Below are positions 9,274-17,332 of a stretch of 64,000 nt of DNA, one piece after another (position 1 is the stretch's first letter; the number at the start of each line of letters is the position of its first letter). Source of the DNA: Neobacillus ginsengisoli. Lineage in GTDB: Bacteria; Bacillota; Bacilli; Bacillales_B; DSM-18226. Both the position numbers and the translations under genes were made by a program. The stretch covers positions 806,001 through 870,000 of the forward strand of contig NZ_JAUSTW010000001.1 in the NCBI RefSeq assembly GCF_030813055.1, given 5' to 3'. The notes under the pieces are model-generated. The model ran no database searches. It was not told the origin of the DNA and was given only the letters and a program-made list of their open reading frames with translations.

Positions 9274-9567
9274 TTGTTTTCATTTGAAACAGAAGCGCTG
9301 CTCGTCGATGACCGAGAAGATTTAATTGCTGTCCTGCAGATGCGATTCGGAAATATAACAGGTGAATTCATAGAAGAAATCTATGAAATTGATGACATGA
9401 ATATGTTGCAACGTCTCATACTCTCAGCAGCAAATGCGGCTAATTGGAATGTTTTTTTGGAGGAATTTAATGCTGGCAGGGATTCGTTTCGACTAGTAGG
9501 GGAAAATTTTAACCCCCTAAGAGACCTTTTGGAAGAAAGGGGTGGAATCGATGGAAAAGAAGCATAA
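9274..9567 (+). CDS. small acidic protein upstream of narG
   Basis: A 97-residue product with a TTG start at 9274 preceded by AAAAGGAG. It is acidic, soluble and begins MFSFETEALLVDDREDLIAVLQMRFG. The pattern VLQMRFGNITGEFIEEIYEIDD--LQRLILSAANA is reminiscent of small proteins of unknown function that assess helical packing, but no family is recognised. Its 3' end overlaps the narG start by 17 bp, which implies translational coupling to nitrate reductase. Confidence 0.65.
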   Translation: MFSFETEALLVDDREDLIAVLQMRFGNITGEFIEEIYEIDDMNMLQRLILSAANAANWNVFLEEFNAGRDSFRLVGENFNPLRDLLEERGGIDGKEA

Positions 9568-12500
9568 TAATTTGCTGCACTCCCTTAAACATCTTGTTCG
9601 GGGGGAACGAATTAATGATGGTTGGACAGAGGAAAGTCCAAGCTCTCGTGATTGGGAATCCGCCTATCGTAACCGTTGGGGACATGATAAAACTGTCCGT
9701 TCCACTCATGGGGTGAATTGCACAGGATCATGCAGCTGGAAAATCCATGTGAAAGATGGAATTATTACATGGGAAACCCAGCAAACAGATTATCCTTCAA
9801 CAGGTGATGATTTCCCCGAATATGAACCGAGAGGATGTCCTCGCGGTGCCAGTTTTTCTTGGTATACATATAGCCCAACGAGGGTGAAGTATCCTTATGT
9901 TCGCGGGGACCTTTATGCGTTATGGAAGGAAGAGCTAGGAAAGGCCAAAAATCCTGTTCAAGCCTGGGAGAATATTGTCTCAGACCCGGTAAAACGCGAA
10001 CGGTATGTGAAATCAAGAGGAAAAGGCGGCTTTGTCCGTGCAACATGGAACGATATTTGTCAAATGATTGCAGCAGCATCCATTTACACGATCAAAAAAT
10101 ACGGACCCGATCGAATTTGCGGGTTCAGTCCTATACCGGCAATGTCCATGGTTAGTTATTCAGGCGGGACAAGATTTTTGTCCTTAATCGGCGGCACTAT
10201 TTTAAGCTTTTACGATTGGTATGCAGATTTACCGCCGGCTTCTCCACAGGTATGGGGGGATCAAACGGATGTTCCTGAAAGTGGTGACTGGTATAACTCC
10301 AAGTATTTTATCATTTGGGGGACGAATATCCCGCAAACGAGAACACCTGATGCCCATTTTATGGTGGAGTCTAGGTACAACGGAACGAAAGTAGTCGGGG
10401 TTAGTCCTGACTACGCTGAGTATGATAAATTTGCTGACATGTGGCTGCCTGCAAAAGCGGGAACAGATGGAGCACTTGCCATGGCGATGACTCACGTCAT
10501 TTTAAAAGAATTTTACGTCGATAAAGAAACTCCGTATTTTATGGAGTATGCCAAACAATATACTGACCTTCCTTTCCTTGTTCAATTAAACAAAATGAAT
10601 GAATCTTACCGCTCAGACTGCTTTTTGAGAGCATCTGATATTTCAGACCAGCATGATCTTGGGGAATGGAAAACGGTTGTATGGGATGAAGATACGAAAG
10701 ATTTTGCTATCCCTAATGGCAGTGAGGGGTTTCAGTGGGATAAAGGGAATAAGTGGAACCTCGATTTACATGAAATCAACCCTAAAATGAGCTTTATAGA
10801 TGAATCAGATGCAATCGCCATGGTTGAGTTCCCGTATTTTGGTGAAAAAGACGGCGGTATGGTGAAACGTGGTGTCCCCGTTAAAAAAATAAAAGATAAA
10901 TCAGGCAATGAATTGATGATTACAACTGTTTATGATTTAATGCTGGCTCACACGGGGATCGGCAGAGGGTTAATGGGGGATTATCCAGCAGACTATAATG
11001 ACGCAAATAAACCCTATACACCTGCTTGGCAAGAAAGTATTACGGGTGTGAATCAATCCCATGTCATTCAAGTAGCGAGAGAATTTGCTGAAAATGCAGC
11101 TCTTACAAAGGGAAAATCAATGATTGCCATGGGTGGAGGAACCAATCATTGGTATCATAGTGATCAAATTTATCGTTCTATTTTGAATCTTGTATTATTA
11201 ACAGGCTCACAAGGAGTGAATGGAGGCGGCTGGGCACATTATGTTGGACAAGAAAAAGTGCGCCCACTAGAAGGTTTCCAACAAATTGCCTTTGCAAATG
11301 ATTGGGTGAAATCTCCAAGGCTGATGAATGGAACCTCTTTTTTTTATTTTGCGACCGAACAATTCCGCTATGAGTACGAGAAACATGAAGAAGAAACCGA
11401 GTGGGGCAGTCAATACACGAACATGCACCCGGCAGATTTTAATGCACTTTCTGCAAGATTAGGATGGCTGCCAAGTTTTCCACAACTTTCGCAAAATTCC
11501 TTAGATGTAATGAAAGTAGCACGTGGACGTAATAGTGATGATCAAGCAGTGGTTAACGATATCGCCAAACAGCTTAAAGAAGGAAAGTTAGATTTTGCGA
11601 TTGAAAATCCAAATGACCCACGTAATTTCCCGCGTGTCTTTTTTAATTGGCGTTCCAATCTGTTGGGTGACAGTGGAAAGGGGCATGAATATTTTGTAAA
11701 GCATTTAATCGGGTCAACAGATTCATTGTTAACGGATATTGAGAACTCCTGGCAGCCTGAGAACGTAAATATTTCTGAAAAGCCGCCCGAAGGAAAGACT
11801 GACCTTTTTGTAAGTATGGATTTCCGGATGACAAGTTCCGGTCTTTTCTCTGATATTATTTTGCCGGCCGCTACTTGGTATGAAAAATTCGATATCAGCA
11901 GTACGGATTTACATCCATTTGTCCACCCATTTAATGCGGCAATTAACCCGCCATGGGATACAAGAAGTGACTGGGATGCCTTTAGGGAAATTGCCAAAGC
12001 CTTTTCGGAGCTTGCGAAAGAACACCTTCCAGCGCAAGAGGATCTTGTTATGTCACCCCTGGCTCATGACACGATTAATCAAATTGCGCAACCCTATGGA
12101 AAAGTAAAGGATTGGCGAAAAGGTGAGGTTGAAGGGATTCCAGGCAAAACGATGCCTAATTTCAATTTCGTTAAAAGGGATTATCCTCATGTGTATGATA
12201 TGTGGATAACTATTGGACCGAATATTAAAAATGGCTATGGAACAAAAGGAGTTAAAATACCCGGAGAAAAGGTATACAAAGAGCTCCTCGATCGCCTTGG
12301 ACCTTCTAAGTATGATGGAATTGGAAAGGGTTTTCCTGATTTATTTTCTGATAAAAAAGCAATTAATGCCATTCTTCTGATGTCTGGGGCAACTAATGGA
12401 AAGCGTGCCGTAGAAGGTTGGAAATCTATGGAAGAGAAGACCGGGAAGAAACTTGCTCACGTTTCAGAAGGGCGTGAAGAAGAGGACTACACCCTAGATG

Positions 12501-13216
12501 CGTTGACAATCCAACCGCGACCAGCGATATCGACCCCTGTTTGGAGTGGCTTAGAGAATGAAAATCGCCGTTACTCTCCATTTACAGTCAATAAAGAATT
12601 CAATATTCCTTGGCACACTCTAACAGGACGTCAAAGTTTTTACCTTGACCATGAGGTAATGCTTGATTATGGAGAAGGACTACCATTGTATATCCCTCCG
12701 ATTACAAGAGGAGCCTTTGTAAAAGGAGAAAAGGAAATAGAGAATAGCGGTAAATCCATTACTCTCCGTTATATGACTCCCCATCAAAAATGGGGGATCC
12801 ATACCATGTTTACGGATACAAACAATATGGTACAGCTGTTCCGAGGTTGGCAGGTTGTTTGGATGAATGAAGAGGATGGGGCTGCTATCGGTATTAAAGA
12901 TAATGATTGGATTGAGCTGTACAACAGAAATGGCGTCGTGGTGGCAAGGGCAGTTTTAACGTACCGGATGCCGCGAGGAGCCGTTTATATGTATCATGCA
13001 CAGGACCGCACCATGGGTGTTCCCGGAAATACCATCAATAAAACCCGAGGCGGTACCCATAATAGCGTTACGAGAATCTACCCGAAAGCAACCCATATGA
13101 TTGGTGGATATTCACAATTAAGCTACGGATTTAATTACTATGGACCAACAGGTAGTCAAAGAGATACCATGACGATTATCCGTCCGTTAAAGGAGGTCGA
13201 TTGGCTTGAGGATTAA
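9551..13216 (+). CDS. narG: respiratory nitrate reductase, alpha subunit NarG
   Basis: Catalytic molybdenum subunit of the membrane-bound, cytoplasm-facing nitrate reductase; it reduces nitrate to nitrite with quinol electrons. The 1221-residue product has the N-terminal FS0 cluster motif starting with His ([11 protein letters not shown]). The bis-MGD segment [17 protein letters not shown] and [24 protein letters not shown] matches NarG and places the molybdenum-ligand Asp region. The C-terminal molydopterin-binding domain ends [20 protein letters not shown]. The ATG at 9551 is preferred to GTG at 9542 because the AAAGGGGTGG site suits it. Full length, first of narGHJI. Confidence 0.97.
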   Translation: [1221 protein letters not shown]

Positions 13217-14708
13217 AGCGCAGGTTGCCATGGTCATGCATCTGGATAAATGCATTGGCTGTCATACTTGTTCTGTCACATGTAAAAATGTATGGACTAA
13301 CCGACCGGGAATGGAGTATGTATGGTTCAATAACGTCGAGACCCGTCCTGGGGTGGGGTATCCAAGAGAATGGGAAAATACCGACCGCTATAAAGGCGGC
13401 TGGGTTTTACGAAATGGAAAATTGCATTTAAGAGCGGGCGGTCCTCTTTCGAAGTTAGCCAATATTTTCTACAATCCAAACATGGCTGATATGAATGATT
13501 TCTATGAGCCCTGGACTTATGATTTTCAACATCTTCATTGGAGAGAAAAAGGGGAAAGTATCCCTGTTGCTCGTCCTAGATCGATGATTACCGGAAACTA
13601 TATCGACAAACCTGAATGGGGACCGAACTGGGATGATGACCTTGCAGGCGGAAGTGAATCGGTTCCGAATGATCCGAATGTCCGTAAACTTCAAGAACAT
13701 ATCAAAATGGAATATGAAAAAACCTTTATGATGTATTTGCCGAGGATTTGCGAACATTGCCTGAATCCCTCTTGTGTTGCATCCTGTCCTTCTGGGGCTT
13801 TGTATAAGCGCGATGAAGATGGAATTGTCTTGGTCGACCAGGATGCCTGCCGCGGATGGCGCTTCTGTATGAATGGCTGTCCTTACCATAAGGTGTACTA
13901 CAATTGGAATACACACAAAGCGGAAAAATGTAATTTTTGTTATCCGCGAACAGAAGCAGGTCTTCCAACCATTTGTTCTGAGACCTGCGTAGGAAGGATT
14001 CGCTATATCGGTGTGGTTTTATATGATGCAGATAAGGTTAAAGCTGCCGCATCGGTAGAAAATCCAAAGGATTTATATGAATCCCAGCTATCTGTCTTTT
14101 TAGATCCATTTGACCCGGAAGTTATCCAAAAAGCACAAGAACAAGGAATTAATAATAGCTGGATTCAAAGTGCCCAGGAATCACCGGTTTATAAAATGGC
14201 TATAAAATGGAAAATCGCCTTACCGCTCCATCCAGAATACCGGACATTGCCGATGGTATGGTATGTGCCCCCGCTAAGTCCGATCATGCATCATCTTACC
14301 AATGAACAGGAATTGGGCGTAGACGGCTTTATCCCCGCTGTCGATCAAATGAGAATACCAATGGAGTATTTAGCTTCGTTGTTAACGGCAGATGATACAA
14401 CCGTTATTCGTAAGGTTTTGTTAAAAATGGCAGCGATGAGAGTTCATATGCGTGCTAAAACGGTTGGCGGGATTGATGAATTGAAAAAGAGCAAACTCCT
14501 TGAAGAAGCAAACACATCAGCAGATGAACTTGAAGAAATGGCAAGGCTACTAGCGGTCGCTAAATATAATGAGCGATTTGTTATTCCAACCGGTCGCCGT
14601 GAGATGCTCGACGATTTGCATTACAGACAAGGGGCCTGCAGTATTGAAGAGTTGTCCCCACCTGAAGGAATGGTTACCTATCCATTTGAAAGAAGTGAAA
14701 GTCAATGA
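13206..14708 (+). CDS. narH: respiratory nitrate reductase, beta subunit NarH
   Basis: Iron-sulfur electron transfer subunit between NarI hemes and NarG. Four cysteine groups are visible: [37 protein letters not shown] (Trp replaces one Cys, as usual for the 3Fe-4S cluster) and CNFCYPR with [12 protein letters not shown]. The 500-residue length is normal. The start is TTG at 13206, inside the last codons of narG, with an AAAGGAGG site 9 bases upstream. Confidence 0.97.
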
Positions 14709-15307
14709 AGGATGAAAATAAAGCTATTTTAGTCATTTTATCAAGGCTGCTGGACTACCCAGATCAAACCTTTATTGACGAACAACAGTCTATTGTATCC
14801 TTAATTAAGGAATATCTCCCATCGGTCGGCGTTCAGGATGAAGTATTAAAAAGAGTCACCCCCTTTTATTCAATGAATTTAAAGGATTTACAAGAGCTAT
14901 ACGTTGAAACATTTGATTATAAGGAAAAGACTAACCTTTATTTAACTGCCCATGAATTAGGAGATAGCAGAAAGCGCGGAGTTGCACTCATTCAATTACA
15001 GAAGCTGATATGTGAAGTTGGATATGAATATGCAGGCAAGGAATTGGCTGACTATATTCCCATGCTATTAGAGCTTTTGGCAATTGCACCGGAGGATGAG
15101 AAATTTTTTAACCTTTCCCGTAGGGTAGCATACGCAATAAACCGGTTATTAGATAATCTTCCTAGCTGCAATCCCTACAAAAATGCAGTCGAACTACTAC
15201 TGATTCATGTTTTTGAAGCTCCTGGACTAGAAGAAATCTCTTCGCTGGAAATCCTGCGTGAAGAAGCGGATTTGGATGAACTGCCTTATCCATTGATGTA
15301 TCGATAA
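14705..15307 (+). CDS. narJ: nitrate reductase molybdenum cofactor assembly chaperone NarJ
   Basis: Cytoplasmic chaperone needed to insert the molybdenum cofactor into NarG and to hold NarGH until it docks on NarI. The 200-residue, all-helical product has the NarJ-type segments [29 protein letters not shown] and the Leu/Glu-rich middle part with ALIQLQKLI. The ATGA overlap with narH indicates translational coupling. Confidence 0.93.
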   Translation: MKDENKAILVILSRLLDYPDQTFIDEQQSIVSLIKEYLPSVGVQDEVLKRVTPFYSMNLKDLQELYVETFDYKEKTNLYLTAHELGDSRKRGVALIQLQKLICEVGYEYAGKELADYIPMLLELLAIAPEDEKFFNLSRRVAYAINRLLDNLPSCNPYKNAVELLLIHVFEAPGLEEISSLEILREEADLDELPYPLMYR

Positions 15308-15322
15308 GAAGGAGGGCTGGAG

Positions 15323-16018
15323 ATGGAAGTTGTATTTTGGTGGACCATTTTTCCCTATATATGTGGTACGATCCTAATTATAGCTACTTTTTACAGATTT
15401 GTTTTTCGAGGAAAAAGCTGGACTGCACCTTCAACTGAAATTTTTGAGAAAAAATGGCTTCGTATAGGTTCTATAGTCTTTCATTATGGGATTATTTTTG
15501 CCTTTATAGGACATGTCATGGGCGTGTTAGTTCCGATTGAAGTGTATAATGCGCTGGGTGTTGCAGACCATATATACCATTTCTTTGCGATAGCAGGCGG
15601 TGGACTTGCAGGTCTCATGGTAGTCATAGGTTTGGTAGTCATGCTCATTCGAAAGTTTTCATTTCCAAGTGTTCGTGCCCATACCACAAGAGGCGGGTAC
15701 TTTACAATTATCTGGTTGTTGTTAGTTGCAGGATTGGGGACCTATATGACTCTTATCTACAACACCACTGTTGGTGCTTATGAGTATCGATTAGCCATTG
15801 GACCTTGGTTCAGGAGTTTATTTACCTTCCATCCTCAGTCCCAATTAATGCTGGGGGTTCCTACCATCTTTAAGGTCCATGTAATTTTATCGTTTATTTT
15901 GTTTGCATCCATACCTTTTACCATGCTCGTCCATATGTTTAGTTTTCCTCTTCGCTACCCAACACGAGCACCACAGCAATACCGCTCAAGGAATGGGTAT
16001 AATAAGAATGGAAGATAA
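15323..16018 (+). CDS. narI: respiratory nitrate reductase, gamma subunit NarI (cytochrome b)
   Basis: Membrane cytochrome b that oxidises quinol and passes electrons through two b hemes to NarH. The 231-residue product has five membrane helices. Candidate heme ligands are the His pair in VFHYGIIFAFIGHVMG and the His pair in KVHVILSF--TMLVHMFSFP, as in NarI. The ribosome site is AAGGAGGG. It is the last gene of narGHJI, and a terminator follows 58 bp later. Confidence 0.95.
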   Translation: MEVVFWWTIFPYICGTILIIATFYRFVFRGKSWTAPSTEIFEKKWLRIGSIVFHYGIIFAFIGHVMGVLVPIEVYNALGVADHIYHFFAIAGGGLAGLMVVIGLVVMLIRKFSFPSVRAHTTRGGYFTIIWLLLVAGLGTYMTLIYNTTVGAYEYRLAIGPWFRSLFTFHPQSQLMLGVPTIFKVHVILSFILFASIPFTMLVHMFSFPLRYPTRAPQQYRSRNGYNKNGR

Positions 16019-16075
16019 TTATTAGTTAGTGAATTATTTTGTCCACCAATCTTTCAAAGAATATAAAGTGAAATA

Positions 16076-16104
16076 AAAAGGAATAGCACGCTGCTATTCC
16101 TTTT
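16076..16104. terminator. bidirectional terminator after narI
   Basis: Perfect 13 bp stem (AAAAGGAATAGCA and complement) with a 3-base loop. It also contains the stop codon of the convergent small minus-strand gene. Confidence 0.8.
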
Positions 16105-16240
16105 GCTGTTTATTCATAACATATTTTTCTGCAAGCAATTGCTTTACTTCGTTATAGCTTAAACCTGATTGACTGTTTAGTCTTTTGACTTCATCAATAT
16201 CCGTTCCCACCACTGTAATATTTTTTCGAATTGGTTTCAT
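16094..16240 (-). CDS. small hypothetical protein (48 aa)
   Basis: Reads MKPIRKNITVVGTDIDEVKR, then LNSQSGLSYNEVKQLLAEKY and a Lys/Gln-rich tail. The ribosome site AGGAGG lies 8 bases upstream. The pattern GTDIDEVK--N--SGLSYNEVK suggests a short strand and two helices. The family is unrecognised, but the start signal and the terminator at its end make it a plausible real gene. Confidence 0.6.
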   Translation of the reverse strand: MKPIRKNITVVGTDIDEVKRLNSQSGLSYNEVKQLLAEKYVMNKQQKE

Positions 16241-16341
16241 GGAGCTTTCCTCCTGTCTATTTTTCAAAAAGTAAAAAAATCTGGAAATGAAAAGGAATGT
16301 TTTGGTGCATACTAGTACTAGTTAAAAAGGAGGCGGTTCCT

Positions 16342-16527
16342 ATTTTCTATGGTAAAAGGGCAAAGGAAGAAGAAATTGAAACCATTTTAGTGGATACTGA
16401 AATTTATTCCTGTATCGATGATTCATGTATTGGCTGGATGAGGAAAGATTTTGTTGCTGATGATTTTTTATGTCCAATGTGTGGTAATGAAATGATCCAG
16501 CAAATGCGGGAACTCCCAAAAATCTAA
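16342..16527 (+). CDS. ydjO: YdjO-like zinc-ribbon small protein with probable ATT start
   Basis: About 61 residues with two cysteine pairs: YSCIDDSCIGWMRKDF and LCPMCGNEM. This matches the cold-inducible YdjO family, likely a structural zinc site. The frame has no ATG near the ribosome site. AAAAAGGAGGCGG at 16324-16336 stands 8 bases before an ATT at 16342, which therefore looks like the start (reading IFYGKRAKEEE). The only in-frame ATG is at 16297, too far upstream and without a site. Function is unknown. Confidence 0.65.
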   Translation: MFYGKRAKEEEIETILVDTEIYSCIDDSCIGWMRKDFVADDFLCPMCGNEMIQQMRELPKI

Positions 16528-16542
16528 TGAAAGTATGATACA

Positions 16543-16576
16543 AAAAGACTGTCTGATGTTTATGGACAGTCTTTTA
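16543..16576 (+). terminator. rho-independent terminator
   Basis: Stem AAAAGACTGTC / GACAGTCTTTT with an 11-base loop, 15 bp after the YdjO-like gene. Confidence 0.75.
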
Positions 16577-16589
16577 CTATTCTTTCCTT

Positions 16590-16775
16590 TTATAAGTTTT
16601 CGTTCTGCTGGCGAATTTCATCCCCGGCAATAATTGTGTTGGCTTCTTCAAGAAATTTATGTTCATCCACAGAATCACCGGCTACATTTTTGAGATTTGG
16701 GAAGATTGCTCCGTTATTAATAGATATTTGTTGTTCTTTTGGTGCGGTTGTAAGATAATCTTCTTTTTTTGCCAT
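16590..16775 (-). CDS. small acidic hypothetical protein (61 aa)
   Basis: Starts MAKKEDYLTTAPKEQQISIN at 16775 with the ribosome site AAAGGAG 8 bases upstream. A longer frame extends 30 codons further but has no start signal. The product is hydrophilic and acidic, without cysteines or membrane segments (ends EEANTIIAGDEIRQQNENL). I do not recognise the family. It lies among other small proteins of unknown role. Confidence 0.6.
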   Translation of the reverse strand: MAKKEDYLTTAPKEQQISINNGAIFPNLKNVAGDSVDEHKFLEEANTIIAGDEIRQQNENL

Positions 16776-16863
16776 TCCCTTCAGCTCCTTTGTATAAGGT
16801 TGTGCGCCAAGGAAAATGTTTATGCTTATCTTTTTCTTTAAAAAGCGGTATTTATTGTAAAAC

Positions 16864-16904
16864 AAAAGAGGCTGAATCCCATATCGGGTGTTCAGCCTCT
16901 TTTA
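16864..16904. terminator. bidirectional terminator
   Basis: Perfect 13 bp stem (AAAAGAGGCTGAA and complement), 14-base loop. It lies directly after the yhfH stop on the minus strand. Confidence 0.75.
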
Positions 16905-16905
16905 A

Positions 16906-17040
16906 TTATTCCTCTTTTTTAGCTAGACAGCGATCACATTCCATTAAGTAAGATTCAGCCTGTTCCTCCATATGTTGACCACATTCAGGACATTCCTTCT
17001 TTGGCAAGTTACGAAAAAATTCAACCGGACTCATTAACAT
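16906..17040 (-). CDS. yhfH: YhfH family protein (44 aa)
   Basis: Begins MLMSPVEFFRNLPKKECPEC and continues GQHMEEQAESYLMECDRCL. The CPEC and CDRC pairs form a small zinc-ribbon-like unit typical of the Bacillus YhfH family. The ribosome site is AAGGAG. The function is unknown. It is transcribed divergently from the sensor kinase. Confidence 0.8.
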   Translation of the reverse strand: MLMSPVEFFRNLPKKECPECGQHMEEQAESYLMECDRCLAKKEE

Positions 17041-17332
17041 TAGTACCACTCCTTTTTTAATACAGTTTATTTTTAATTAACCTGTTGTAGTACAGTATAA
17101 ACAAAAAAAATAAGATTGTGTAGACTTTTTTTAAAAAATTTTTGATTTTTTAAAAAAATAATACTTTTATCATAGGCCAACGATAATATGGTATGGTTAA
17201 ACTGATATGATTATTCATCTTCAGTATAAAATAAAGATAGTTGGAATCTAATTATTTTTGTACTTCCCTAACTATAGACATTACATTACAATCATAGTAG
17301 AAATAGAGCGAAGATTGGGGGGATGCTTGTAA

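Noticed and set aside
9765..10495. Several ORFs opposite or out of frame within narG
   Set aside because: They overlap a fully conserved narG coding region and lack start signals.
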